Positions 20,870 through 29,421 of a stretch of DNA of 64,000 nt are shown piece after piece. The position numbers were made by a program, and so were the translations under genes. Source of the DNA: Chersky-840 sp050011815 (GTDB taxonomy: Bacteria; Actinomycetota; Acidimicrobiia; Acidimicrobiales; UBA8190); contig JBEKIJ010000004.1 in the NCBI GenBank assembly GCA_050011815.1, forward strand, positions 1-64,000, in the 5' to 3' direction. Position 1 is the first letter of the stretch; each line of letters starts with the position of its first letter. The notes under the pieces are model-generated. The model did no database searches. It saw nothing but the letters and a program-made list of their open reading frames with translations, and had not been told where the DNA came from.

Positions 20870-22443
20870 AGCGCCGCCACCGCCTCCTGCTCGGGAGCGC
20901 CCTCGGAGGGGGAGTAGCTCGGCACGAAGTCGCGCTCACGCACGAGGGCAAAGGCACAGATCGAGCCGAGCGCGGCCACCACGGTGCCGATGACCATGAG
21001 GTGGTCGAAGGTGGTGGCGAAGGCGCCCTGGTAGGCATGGAGCAGCGCCCCACGAGCCGGCGCCGAGGGAATGGCGGCGGAGGCCTCGCGCACCCCACCG
21101 CCGGTGATGGCGCTCTTGAGCGCCGCGCCGCCCCGAGTGAGGACCTCCCGGCCTGTGGCACTGGCATTCAGTCCGGCCAGGGTCTTTTGCTGGATCTGGC
21201 TCTGGAACACCGCCCCCAAGCCGGCGATCCCGGTGGCGATGCCCACCTGGCGGAACGTGTTGTTCGCTCCCGAGGCCATGCCACTGCGCTCGGGCGGGAC
21301 GACACTGATGGCGGCGGAGGCCAGGTTGGGGTTCACGGTGCCGATGCCGATGCCGGTGACGATGAACCCCGGGAGGAGCACGGTCCAGCTCGACGCGGTG
21401 TGGACGTGCGACATGAGGAAAAGCCCGATGGCGACCAGCAGGAGCCCACTGCCGAGCAGGTAGCGGGCCTTGATCCGGACGCTCAGCTTTCCGGCGAAGG
21501 GGGCCACGATGAACGAGAGCATGGTGATGGGCAGGAAACGGAGCCCGGCCGCGAAAGGGCCGAAGCCGAGATCGTCCTGCACATACAGCGTGATGTACAA
21601 GAACAGGGCGAAGATCGACCCCGACAGGGTCATGGCCACGATCGACGATCCGACCACCGCCGGCCTCCGGAACAGGTTGAGGTCGAGCATCGGGTCGGCC
21701 TGGCGCCACTCGGCGATCAGGAAGGCACCCAGGAGCACTCCCGACCCGGCCAGCAAGCCCACGATCATCGTGCTTCCCCAGCCGTTGGCGTTCCCCCGGA
21801 CCAAGGCGAAGACGAGCATGAACAGGGCAGCCGAGAAGGTGACGAAGCCGATCCAGTCGATCCGCCGCTCGTTGAGCTCTTTGGACTCCTGCACCCGACT
21901 CAAGGTGAGGGCGATGGCCACGACGCCCACGGGAACGTTCACGAAGAAGATCCACCGCCAGCCGAACCCGCTGGTGAGGGCGCCCCCGATGAGCGGCCCC
22001 ACGGCAACGGCGCCTCCGATCACCGCCCCGTAGATGCCGAATGCGGTTCCCCGCTCCTTGCCGTGGAAGGCCGAGGCGATGAGCGCCAGCGAGGTGGCGA
22101 ACATGATGGCACCGCCGACCCCCTGGAAACCGCGCGCCAGGTTCAGCATCAACGACGTCGTGGACAGCCCACAGACGAGCGACGACACCGAGAACACGAA
22201 GAGCCCGACGGCGAACACCACGCGGCGCCCGAACATGTCACCGAGCACCCCGGCGGTGAGGAGGAAGGCGGCCAAGGTCAACGAGTAGGCGTCCACGACC
22301 CATTGGAGGTCGCTGAAGGTCGAATGCAGCGAGCGCTGGATGTCGGGGAGGGCGACGTTCACCACCGTGATGTCGAGGAGAAGCATGAAGGTCGCCGTGC
22401 ACACGGCGATGAGGGTCCACCACTTGCGGTCCAGAGCCGGCAC
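20866..22443 (-). CDS. MFS drug exporter (EmrB/QacA, DHA2)
   Basis: 525 residues from a GTG at 22443, about 14 membrane segments. Motifs: LLLDITVVNVALPDIQ in helix 1, AGVLGDMFGRRVVF (motif A), GFQGVGGAIMFATSLALI, and GWRWIFFVNVPVG (motif C region). It should act as a proton-coupled multidrug exporter. It is the first gene of a two-gene operon with the TetR regulator, preceded by a 29-bp operator-like inverted repeat only about 22 nt from the start codon. Confidence 0.93.
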   Translation of the reverse strand: MPALDRKWWTLIAVCTATFMLLLDITVVNVALPDIQRSLHSTFSDLQWVVDAYSLTLAAFLLTAGVLGDMFGRRVVFAVGLFVFSVSSLVCGLSTTSLMLNLARGFQGVGGAIMFATSLALIASAFHGKERGTAFGIYGAVIGGAVAVGPLIGGALTSGFGWRWIFFVNVPVGVVAIALTLSRVQESKELNERRIDWIGFVTFSAALFMLVFALVRGNANGWGSTMIVGLLAGSGVLLGAFLIAEWRQADPMLDLNLFRRPAVVGSSIVAMTLSGSIFALFLYITLYVQDDLGFGPFAAGLRFLPITMLSFIVAPFAGKLSVRIKARYLLGSGLLLVAIGLFLMSHVHTASSWTVLLPGFIVTGIGIGTVNPNLASAAISVVPPERSGMASGANNTFRQVGIATGIAGLGAVFQSQIQQKTLAGLNASATGREVLTRGGAALKSAITGGGVREASAAIPSAPARGALLHAYQGAFATTFDHLMVIGTVVAALGSICAFALVRERDFVPSYSPSEGAPEQEAVAAL

Positions 22444-22464
22444 GGGGCGCTCACTTTCGGGGGG

Positions 22465-22493
22465 AGAATACGATCCAAGACGGATCGTATTCT
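22465..22493. promoter_or_regulatory. 12-bp perfect inverted repeat, likely TetR operator
   Basis: AGAATACGATCC and GGATCGTATTCT are exact reverse complements separated by 5 nt. It lies about 22 nt upstream of the MFS-TetR operon start, and its AT-rich arms could overlap the -10 region. This geometry is standard for TetR repressors, and the only TetR gene in the window is in the operon it precedes. Confidence 0.8.
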
Positions 22494-22650
22494 AAATCGC
22501 GGACCGGTGCGTCAAGGCCGGGGTGCCGCCCCGGTGTCGGGGACGACGGCGATCCGCACCGCCGGTCCGCACCGCCGGTCCGTGCCAAGGTGGGAGACAC
22601 CGGGACACGGGCTCAGGGAATACCCCCCCACGCGATCGAGAGGAACCCCG

Positions 22651-23520
22651 ATGCGAGTTGGCATCCATTTCGTGAATTTCACCCTGCCGGGGGCACCCGA
22701 GACCCTGGGCCCCACGCTCGCCACCACCGCCCGCATCGCGGAGGAGAGCGGCGTGTCGGTGTTCACCTTGATGGACCACTGGTTTCAGATGGAGATGATG
22801 GCGACCGCCCAGGACCCCATGCTCGAGGGTTATGCCTCGCTCGGCTTCCTGGCGGGCCAGACGAGCACCATGACCCTGGGTCTGCTCGTGACCGGTGTCA
22901 CCTACCGGCACCCCGGGTTGCTGGCCAAGATCGTCACCACCTTGGACGTGCTCTCGGGGGGCCGCGGCCAGCTCGGTATCGGCGCGGCCTGGTACGAGCG
23001 GGAGCACCTGGGACTCGGTGTGCCCTTCCCGCCCCTGGCCGAACGCTTCGAGCGCCTCGAGGAGACCCTGCAGATCTGTCTGCAGATGTGGAGCGACAAC
23101 GACGGGCCCTACGAGGGAAGGCACTTCCAGCTGGCCGAGACCATCTGCTCGCCGCCGCCCATCAGCTCTCCGAGACCCCGAGTGCTCATCGGCGGGACCG
23201 GCGAAAAAAAGACGCTTCGACTGGTGGCCCGCTACGGCGACGCGTGCAACATGTTCGCCATCTCCCCCACCGAGATCGGCCGGAAGCTCGAGATCCTGGA
23301 TCGGCACTGCGACGCCGAGGGGCGTGACCCGGCGTCGATCGACAGGACCATCCTCGCCCTTTCCAATCCGCTCGACGACGTCGACGGGTTCGTGGCCCTG
23401 ATGGCGCAGTACGCCAGCCTGGGAGTCGGTGCCGTCGAGATCATGCCGACGGGCGACCCGATTGCCTTTGTGACCCAGATCGGAGATCGGATCGTTCCCG
23501 CCCTGGCCCAACTGGGGTAG
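22651..23520 (+). CDS. LLM-class (probably F420-dependent) oxidoreductase
   Basis: 289 residues from the ATG at 22651, with GAGAGGAA upstream. A luciferase-like TIM barrel: IHFVNFTLPGAPETLGPTLATTARIAEESG, VFTLMDHWFQ, LGLLVTGVTYRHPGLLAKIVTTLDVLSGGRGQLGIGAAW, then RFERLEETLQICLQMW and VLIGGTGEKKTLRLVARYGD. Close actinobacterial relatives use coenzyme F420, but FMN cannot be excluded. Substrate unknown. It is convergent with the formate dehydrogenase gene and separated from it by a hairpin. Confidence 0.9.
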   Translation: MRVGIHFVNFTLPGAPETLGPTLATTARIAEESGVSVFTLMDHWFQMEMMATAQDPMLEGYASLGFLAGQTSTMTLGLLVTGVTYRHPGLLAKIVTTLDVLSGGRGQLGIGAAWYEREHLGLGVPFPPLAERFERLEETLQICLQMWSDNDGPYEGRHFQLAETICSPPPISSPRPRVLIGGTGEKKTLRLVARYGDACNMFAISPTEIGRKLEILDRHCDAEGRDPASIDRTILALSNPLDDVDGFVALMAQYASLGVGAVEIMPTGDPIAFVTQIGDRIVPALAQLG

Positions 23521-23523
23521 CGA

Positions 23524-23550
23524 GCGTGGTCGACGGGCCGAGGACCACGC
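23524..23550. terminator. bidirectional terminator-like hairpin
   Basis: GCGTGGTC (23524-23531) and GACCACGC (23543-23550) form a perfect 8-bp stem with an 11-nt loop. It fills the 34-nt gap between two convergent genes ending at 23520 and 23555. Confidence 0.55.
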
Positions 23551-23554
23551 CGGC

Positions 23555-24751
23555 TCAGCGCGAGCCCGTGGCCTGCTCGGAACCCTTGGTGGCGTCTCCC
23601 GGCGTGTAGGCGTGCGCCCCCGCTCCGGCGAGCCGGCCCCCGTCGACGATCAGGTAGCTGTCACGGATGGGACGTTGCTCGAACCAGCACTCCAGGATCT
23701 CTCGGACCCCGGCGGCGTAGCGCGCCTGGGCCGAGAGCGTCGTGCCCGACACGTGAGGGGTCATGCCGTGGTGGGGCATCGTCCGCCACGGGTGATCCGG
23801 CGGTGCCGGCTGGGGGAACCAGACATCGCCGGCGTAGCCGGCCAGCTGCCCACTGCGCAGGGCCCGGACGATGGCATCACGATCGCAGATCTTGCCCCGG
23901 GCGGTGTTGACGATGTACGAGCCGCGCTTCATGGTGCCGATGAGGGCGTCGTCGAACATGCCCTCCGTCTCGGGATGCAGGGGTGCGTTGATGGTGACGA
24001 CGTCACAGGCGGCGACCAGGGTGCCGACAGTGGCGTGATAGGTGAGCCCGAGCTCGGACTCCACCTCGGCCGGTAACCGGTGGCGATCGGTGTAGTGCAG
24101 CTTGACGTCGAAGGGCTTGAGCCGCCGCAGCACGGCGGTCCCTATCCGTCCCGCCCCCACCGTGCCGACGGTCATCCCCTCGACGTCGTAGGCGCGTGCC
24201 GCACAGTCGGCGATGTTCCAACCACCGTCCACCACCCACCGGTAGGAGGGGATGTAATTGCGCACGAGGGACAGGATCATCATGACCACGTGCTCGGACA
24301 CGCTGACGCTGTTGCTGAAGGTGACCTCGGCCACGGTGATGCCCTTGTCGATGGCGGCTTGGAGGTCCACGTGGTCCGAGCCGATCCCGGCGGTGATGGC
24401 GAGCTTCAGGTTGGGAGCCTTGGCCACGCGCTCCTCTGTCAGGTACGCGGGCCAGAAGGGCTGGGAGATCACGATCTCGGCATCGACCAGCTCCCGCTCG
24501 AAGGTGGAATCGGGCCCGTCCTTGTCGGAGGTGACCACGAAGCTGTGGCCCCGGCCCTCGAGAAAGGTGCGCAGTCCGAGCTCTCCTGACACGCTGCCCA
24601 GGAGCTCGCCCGGGGTGAAGTCGATGGCCTGCGGTGTGGGCAGGGTCTGGCCGCCGGGATAGCCCTCGAGGGTCGGGATCTCGTCGCGCGGATAGACCGT
24701 CGGCTGCCCGTCCACGGGGTCCGGGTAGAGCACGCACACCACCTTGGACAT
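23555..24751 (-). CDS. fdh: NAD-dependent formate dehydrogenase
   Basis: 398 residues from the ATG at 24751, with AGGAGGGG just upstream. It oxidises formate to CO2 with NAD+ and belongs to the D-2-hydroxyacid dehydrogenase superfamily. Formate-specific features are visible: the long N-terminal segment VLYPDPVDGQPTVYPRDEIP, the Rossmann loop VGTVGAGRIGTAVLRRL, substrate Asn in TINAPLHPETEG, Arg in NTARGKICDRDA, the Gln in WFPQPAPPDHPWR and the His in GMTPHVSGTTLS. Length matches the roughly 400 residues of characterised enzymes. It is cytosolic. It may complete formaldehyde oxidation together with the Fae protein at 57682, or supply NADH from formate. Confidence 0.95.
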   Translation of the reverse strand: MSKVVCVLYPDPVDGQPTVYPRDEIPTLEGYPGGQTLPTPQAIDFTPGELLGSVSGELGLRTFLEGRGHSFVVTSDKDGPDSTFERELVDAEIVISQPFWPAYLTEERVAKAPNLKLAITAGIGSDHVDLQAAIDKGITVAEVTFSNSVSVSEHVVMMILSLVRNYIPSYRWVVDGGWNIADCAARAYDVEGMTVGTVGAGRIGTAVLRRLKPFDVKLHYTDRHRLPAEVESELGLTYHATVGTLVAACDVVTINAPLHPETEGMFDDALIGTMKRGSYIVNTARGKICDRDAIVRALRSGQLAGYAGDVWFPQPAPPDHPWRTMPHHGMTPHVSGTTLSAQARYAAGVREILECWFEQRPIRDSYLIVDGGRLAGAGAHAYTPGDATKGSEQATGSR

Positions 24752-26987
24752 GTCCCCTCCTGGATTGGTCGGCCCTCGGGCTTTTGGACGTCCTGGCCCG
24801 AAACCGTACCGGCACGACGGGTCGCTCGAACCCCAGGTCGACGGGCCCGGCGCCACCGCTTGCGCCGAAGGGGGAGCCGGGAGAGGTGAGGCCGCGTATC
24901 GTGAGTCGATACCCGACGAACTCACCGACCTGGCGCCGGGCGACCCGGCAGCCCCGGCGTCCGCGCCCACCCTCGACCTGTCGCACCGGCGGGTGCTCCT
25001 CATCATCGGCGCCCTGCTGCTCGGGATGTTCCTGGCCGCGCTCGACCAGACCATCGTGTCGACGGCGCTGCCCACCATCGTCGGCGACCTGCACGGCGCA
25101 TCCCATCTGACCTGGGTGGTGACCGCGTACCTGTTGGCTTCGACGGTCTCCACCCCTCTGTGGGGAAAGCTCGGCGACCAGTACGGGCGCAAGGCGTTCT
25201 TCCAGACGGCGATCGTGATCTTCCTGGGAGGCTCCGCCCTCTCGGGATTCAGCCACTCGATGCTGGAGCTGATTGCGTTCCGGGCCGTCCAGGGGCTGGG
25301 GGGCGGCGGCTTGATGATCGGCGCCCAGGCCATCGTGGGAGACATCGTCTCGCCTCGGGACCGGGGCCGGTACATGGGACTGTTCGGCGCCGTGTTCGGC
25401 GTCGCCACCGTGCTCGGTCCGTTGATCGGCGGCTTCTTCGTGGAGTACCTGTCGTGGCAGTGGGTGTTCTACATCAACATTCCCATCGGCGTCGTGGCCC
25501 TCTTCGTCACCGCTGCCCAGCTCCCCGGCCACCTCCGGCGGGTCCATCACGTCATCGACTACCTGGGAACGATCCTCCTCACTCTGGCCACGACGGCCCT
25601 GGTGCTCTTCACCAGTCTGGGCGGGACCACCTACCGGTGGGGGTCGGCCCCGATCATCGGCATGGCGGCCGCGGGGGTGGCGCTGACGGTCCTGTTCCTG
25701 GGCGTCGAGCGGCGCGCCGCCGAACCCGTGATCCCCCTCGGGTTGTTCGCCAACCGGGTGTTCTCGTCCGCCAGCGCGGTCGGCTTCGTCATGGGATTCG
25801 CCATGTTCGGAGCCCTCACCTTCCTACCCATCTTCTTCCAGGACGCCAGAGGCTTGAGTCCCCCCGCCTCGGGACTGCGACTCCTTCCCTTGATGGGCGG
25901 CCTGCTGCTGGCCTCGACCGGAGCCGGCCAGCTGGTCAGCCGATGGGGGCGGTACAAGGTCTTTCCCGTCGTGGGCACGTTCCTCATGATCGTCGGGTTG
26001 TTGCTCATGTCCCGGATCGGCTTGACCACCGGTGGATGGACCATCGCAGGCTTCATGTTCGTGTTCGGGGTGGGTCTTGGCCTGGTCATGCAGGTCCTCG
26101 TGGTGGCGGTCCAGAATGCCGTGCCCTACGAGCAGCTGGGCACGGCGACCTCGGGGGCGACATTCTTCCGCATGATCGGTGGGTCCTTCGGCACGGCGGT
26201 GTTCGGTGCCGTCTACGCCAATCGCCTGGTGACCAACGTCGTCCACGCCCTGCACGTGAAAGCCGTCCCCTCCAATCTCGTCAATGCTCTGAGTGGGGCA
26301 GACCCGACGTCGCTCAAGCATCTGCCGCCGGCGCTTCGGGCCGGGGCGGTGGCCGGCATCGTGCACACCATCCAGACCGTGTTCCTTATCGCTGTTCCCA
26401 TCGCGGCTGTGGCCTTCGCGTTGTCGTGGTTGCTCCCCGATATCGAGTTGCGGAAAACGGTGCGCAACGCCGACCCCGGGAAAGAGCTCGGGATGCACGA
26501 GTCGCGCTCGTCGCTCGAGGAGATCCAGCTGTCGTTGGAGCGCTTCAGCCTGCGGGAGAACCGGGCCGAGCTCTACGCCACGTTGGCGGCCCGGGCCGGG
26601 TTGCAACTCGACCCTCGACCGTGCTGGCTGCTCTACCGGTTCGCCGACCGTCCCGATTGCACGCTGGAGAGCGTGGCGGCGCGGCTGAAGGTCGACCCCG
26701 AGCGCATCGAGGCCGGCATCGACGCGTTGGTGGCCAAGGGGTTGGTGGAGAAGGTGCAGGCCCCCGGGGAGTGCGAGTTCTCCCTGACCGACCGGGGTCA
26801 AGACGCCATCGACCGGCTCCAGGTGGCCCGTCGGACCGGGTTGACGGAATTGCTCGACGGGTGGGATCCCGAGGCTCACCCTGAGATCGGCGTCATGGTC
26901 CGCCACCTGGCCCACGAGCTGCTGGCCGACGACGACAAGCTCCTGGCCGATGCCACGGGGTCGGCTCGAGGGAGGGTTCCCGCCTGA
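24744..26987 (+). CDS. MFS multidrug exporter with C-terminal winged-helix-like domain
   Basis: 747 residues from the first ATG, but this start overlaps the divergent formate dehydrogenase gene. In-frame TTG 24765 or GTG 24993 may be used instead; the first 80 residues look non-conserved. The transporter (about 85-590) has MFLAALDQTIVSTALPTIVGDL, GKLGDQYGRKAFF and FRAVQGLGGGGLMIGAQAIVGD, DHA2 type. A soluble tail of about 155 residues follows (RENRAELYATLAARAG..., then LESVAARLKVDPERIEAGIDALVAKGLVEKV and FSLTDRGQDAI), which reads as a MarR-like winged helix. The tail may sense or gate transport; no DNA-binding role is shown. DUF998 lies convergently 6 nt away. Confidence 0.85.
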   Translation: MDMSPPGLVGPRAFGRPGPKPYRHDGSLEPQVDGPGATACAEGGAGRGEAAYRESIPDELTDLAPGDPAAPASAPTLDLSHRRVLLIIGALLLGMFLAALDQTIVSTALPTIVGDLHGASHLTWVVTAYLLASTVSTPLWGKLGDQYGRKAFFQTAIVIFLGGSALSGFSHSMLELIAFRAVQGLGGGGLMIGAQAIVGDIVSPRDRGRYMGLFGAVFGVATVLGPLIGGFFVEYLSWQWVFYINIPIGVVALFVTAAQLPGHLRRVHHVIDYLGTILLTLATTALVLFTSLGGTTYRWGSAPIIGMAAAGVALTVLFLGVERRAAEPVIPLGLFANRVFSSASAVGFVMGFAMFGALTFLPIFFQDARGLSPPASGLRLLPLMGGLLLASTGAGQLVSRWGRYKVFPVVGTFLMIVGLLLMSRIGLTTGGWTIAGFMFVFGVGLGLVMQVLVVAVQNAVPYEQLGTATSGATFFRMIGGSFGTAVFGAVYANRLVTNVVHALHVKAVPSNLVNALSGADPTSLKHLPPALRAGAVAGIVHTIQTVFLIAVPIAAVAFALSWLLPDIELRKTVRNADPGKELGMHESRSSLEEIQLSLERFSLRENRAELYATLAARAGLQLDPRPCWLLYRFADRPDCTLESVAARLKVDPERIEAGIDALVAKGLVEKVQAPGECEFSLTDRGQDAIDRLQVARRTGLTELLDGWDPEAHPEIGVMVRHLAHELLADDDKLLADATGSARGRVPA

Positions 26988-26993
26988 CGGCGG

Positions 26994-27599
26994 TCACCGA
27001 TTCGACGCGGTCCCGGTCGACGAGATTCGGACCCGAACCCGGCGGGTGGTGACGACGACCGCCAACGGCCACAGGGCCTGGGCGCCCGCCGCGGCGCGCT
27101 CGGCCAGTCCACGCTGGCCTCCGTGGAGCTCGGCCGCGAACCACGCCACCAGTCCGAGCAGCACGCCCGAAGCGGCCAGCGAGACCGGGCGCGACAGCAG
27201 GGGCGACGGGCTCCGGCGCGCCGCCAGTGCGGGCCACGCCCCCAGGGCGACGAATGCCACCGTGGCGGCGACGGTGTGGGACAGGGAGTTCCCGTGGGCG
27301 GGCTGGGGGAAGGCCGCCACCATCACCGTGGCGACACCCCCGACGCCGAAGACGACCCGGCCGCGGAGCCGGGCCGGTCGCAGGCCCAGCGCGGTGACGA
27401 CGTGACAGGCGCCCAAACCCGCCAGGGCTGACGTCATCACCCAGCGGTCCGTCGCCCCCAAGGCGGCCAGGGCGCTGATGGTGTCGCGGACGGGGTCGTA
27501 CCCCGGTGGCTGCAGTGCATCGGCAAGGGTCCAGCCCCCCACGAGCAGAACCGGGGCCGCTCCGGCCGAGGCGAGGGCCCACCAGGGGATCGGTCTCAC
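26994..27599 (-). CDS. DUF998 family membrane protein
   Basis: 201 residues. Six hydrophobic segments; the first (PWWALASAGAAPVLLVGGWTLA) is followed by the family-typical PGYDPVRDTISALAALGATDRWVM, then by ACHVVTALGL and FPQPAHGNSLSHTVAATVAFVALGAWPALA. DUF998 proteins are integral membrane proteins of unknown function. It is divergent from the small secreted protein at 27792; the shared upstream region contains four 15-bp tandem repeats. Confidence 0.85.
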   Translation of the reverse strand: MRPIPWWALASAGAAPVLLVGGWTLADALQPPGYDPVRDTISALAALGATDRWVMTSALAGLGACHVVTALGLRPARLRGRVVFGVGGVATVMVAAFPQPAHGNSLSHTVAATVAFVALGAWPALAARRSPSPLLSRPVSLAASGVLLGLVAWFAAELHGGQRGLAERAAAGAQALWPLAVVVTTRRVRVRISSTGTASNR

Positions 27600-27655
27600 C
27601 GTCGGATCCTAGAAGCGCATCGGCGGGGAGGCCCTTCGCCGCCCATCGCCCCGGC

Positions 27656-27715
27656 CCTGATCGGAACAGCCCTGATCGGAACAGCCCTGATCGGAACAGC
27701 CCTGATCGGAACAGC
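27656..27715. repeat. four exact tandem copies of a 15-bp unit
   Basis: CCTGATCGGAACAGC occurs four times head-to-tail without a mismatch, in the divergent gap between DUF998 (start 27599) and the secreted protein (start 27792). The period of 15 bp does not match a full helical turn. It may bind a regulator or be recent slippage. It is not a CRISPR, as there are no spacers. Confidence 0.95.
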
Positions 27716-27791
27716 GAGGTTCGCTCACGGAATCCTCACAGTGCGGCCGAACACTGCACCTTGTCACCATCCATCTCGGGTAGGAGCTCAC

Positions 27792-28268
27792 ATGAAGAAG
27801 ATGTTCGCCACCGTCACCGTCGGCCTGGTCCTGTCCGCGACGGCGGGCGTCGGGCTGAGCGCCGGACTGGCTTCGCCGGCCGGTGCCGCCACCCCGGCGT
27901 CGGTCTCGATCCCGACCACGGCCGGCCCCGGCTCGAGCAGCCCTCATCCCCTGCGGGCCTGGCTACGAACGCACCGCAAGGCCGTGGCCCGCAACGTCGT
28001 GGAGATCAGCGCCAAGACCATCGGCATCACGCCGCCGGCTCTGGTCGGTGCCCTGCGCTCGGGGGAGTCGATCGCCCAGGTGGCCCAGGCTCACCATGTC
28101 GATGTCACCACGGTCGTCGACGCCCTCGTCCAGGCGGGCGACAAGCAGGTCGGTCACGCCGTGACCGATCACACGTTGACGCCGGCGCAGGGAGTCAGGA
28201 TCGAAGCGGTGCTGCCCCGGGCGACGACCAGGATCGTGGACCACCTCCACGGTCACAAGGCCGGCTGA
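27792..28268 (+). CDS. small secreted protein with helical repeat, unknown function
   Basis: 158 residues from the ATG at 27792, with TAGGAG upstream. Signal peptide: MKKMFATVTVGLVLSATAG... ending near AGAA (about residue 34). The mature protein has helical segments resembling each other: ISAKTIGITPPALVGALRSG then ESIAQVAQAHHVDVTTVVDALVQAGD, a pattern seen in small exported actinobacterial proteins of unknown role. No cysteines and no enzyme motif. It is convergent with the CapA-like gene. Confidence 0.75.
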   Translation: MKKMFATVTVGLVLSATAGVGLSAGLASPAGAATPASVSIPTTAGPGSSSPHPLRAWLRTHRKAVARNVVEISAKTIGITPPALVGALRSGESIAQVAQAHHVDVTTVVDALVQAGDKQVGHAVTDHTLTPAQGVRIEAVLPRATTRIVDHLHGHKAG

Positions 28269-28290
28269 CTCGCGTGTCGCCGGCTCGCGG

Positions 28291-29283
28291 TCAGCCGCTG
28301 TCGGTCGAGAGCTTCTCCACCTCGGCGGCGGGAGCGGGTGCCGTCTCGGTGGAGGGCGAGGAGATCGGAGCCGACGGCGAGGCCGTGACGTCGGTGCAGC
28401 CCCGAGCGGCGTCCCACCGCCCGACCGCCGCAGTGGCGGCGGCACCGGTCAGGGGTTGGGGGAGGTCGTCCACGATCACCGCCGGTCTCCACGTGGCACT
28501 GTCGATGCGTCGGCCGGTGGCGGTGATGACCAGTGACCCGCTCTGGTTCTCGGGGGGCGAGTTGTCGTAGCAGGCGAAGTTCCCGAGGCCGTAGTCGACA
28601 TAGGCCGATCCGAGATAGCCGCCGCCCAGCAGGACATGCGCGTGGGTGCCCACCACGATGTCGGCACCCGCTGCCACCAGGACCTGGGCCAGCGGTTCCT
28701 GGAGAGGGTTGGGACAGGCGTCGAGCTCTGTGCCCCAGTGCAGATAGACGATCACGGTGTCACTGGTGCGCCGCGCCGCCTCCACCGCGGAGACCAGCGC
28801 ACCGACGTCGTAGGCCGAGGCCAGGCCGGCGTGGTCGGAGGTCGCCGTCCAGCTCGTCTGCAGGTCGGCATCGATGACCTGGGTGGCGGCGATGATGGTG
28901 ATCTTCTCCCTGTCGATGGTGGCCCGGTACGGGGTGAAGGCGTCGTCGACGTTCTCACCGATGCCGAGGATCGGGTAGCCGGTGCGGGCCCGCACGCTCA
29001 GGGCGGTCTGCAGCCCGGGGAGCCCGCAGTCCTCCCCGTGATTGGTGGCCTCGGTGATGAGCGTGACGCCCGCGCCCTGAAAGGCCTGCACCGCCGACGA
29101 TGGAGCGTAGAAGACGTACTGCTTGGGCTGGGCGTCGGGGCAGGTGCCATCGGTGAGCGCCGACTCGAGGTTGGTCATCGACAGGTTCGCCCCCGACAGC
29201 AGTCGTGAGACGGTGGGGCCGAGGGCGGTCGAGGGCTCGGCCGCCAACCGGTCGCCGAGATTGGTTCCGGCCGGGAAGTGCAC
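28291..29283 (-). pseudogene. CapA-like metallophosphoesterase, 5' truncated
   Basis: 330 residues from a GTG at 29283. The rest matches CapA (polyglutamate-capsule-type) proteins: ANLSMTNLESALTDG, TEATNHGEDCG, GIGENVDDAF, VIVYLHWGTELDACPN and VVGTHAHVLLGGGYL. However, the conserved start of the family, VTFAFGGDVHFPAG with its metal-binding Asp, begins upstream of that GTG. The in-frame stretch back to a TAG near 29384 has no usable start codon and no signal peptide. The gene therefore looks cut at its 5' end, right where the PadR cassette's promoter begins. It may be inactive, unless an unusual start codon is used. Confidence 0.75.
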
Positions 29284-29380
29284 GTCGCCTCCGAAGGCGA
29301 AGGTGACCGGTTTGCCGTCCCCGTCCCAATCGGCGTCGAGGCGGGGGTTTCTCCCCCGTTCCCCTTGACGACCGGGGACC

Positions 29381-29411
29381 TAACCGTTATAAAAGTGAGA
29401 TAACCGTTATA
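29381..29411. promoter_or_regulatory. direct repeat of TAACCGTTATA, likely PadR operator
   Basis: TAACCGTTATA occurs at 29381-29391 and 29401-29411, exactly 20 bp apart (about two helical turns). Each copy contains the small dyad TAAC-C-GTTA. The second copy ends about 10 nt before the PadR start, directly before the ribosome binding site GGAGGAG. PadR repressors usually autoregulate, so this is the probable binding site controlling the whole cassette. Confidence 0.65.
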
Positions 29412-29421
29412 CGGAGGAGCG

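Noticed and set aside
21001..22500. Long plus-strand frame running into the LLM gene
   Set aside because: The part before 22651 is antisense to the MFS gene and charge-rich; only the LLM portion has family motifs and a ribosome binding site.
27656..27715. CRISPR array
   Set aside because: Repeats are only 15 bp and directly adjoining, with no spacers and no cas genes.
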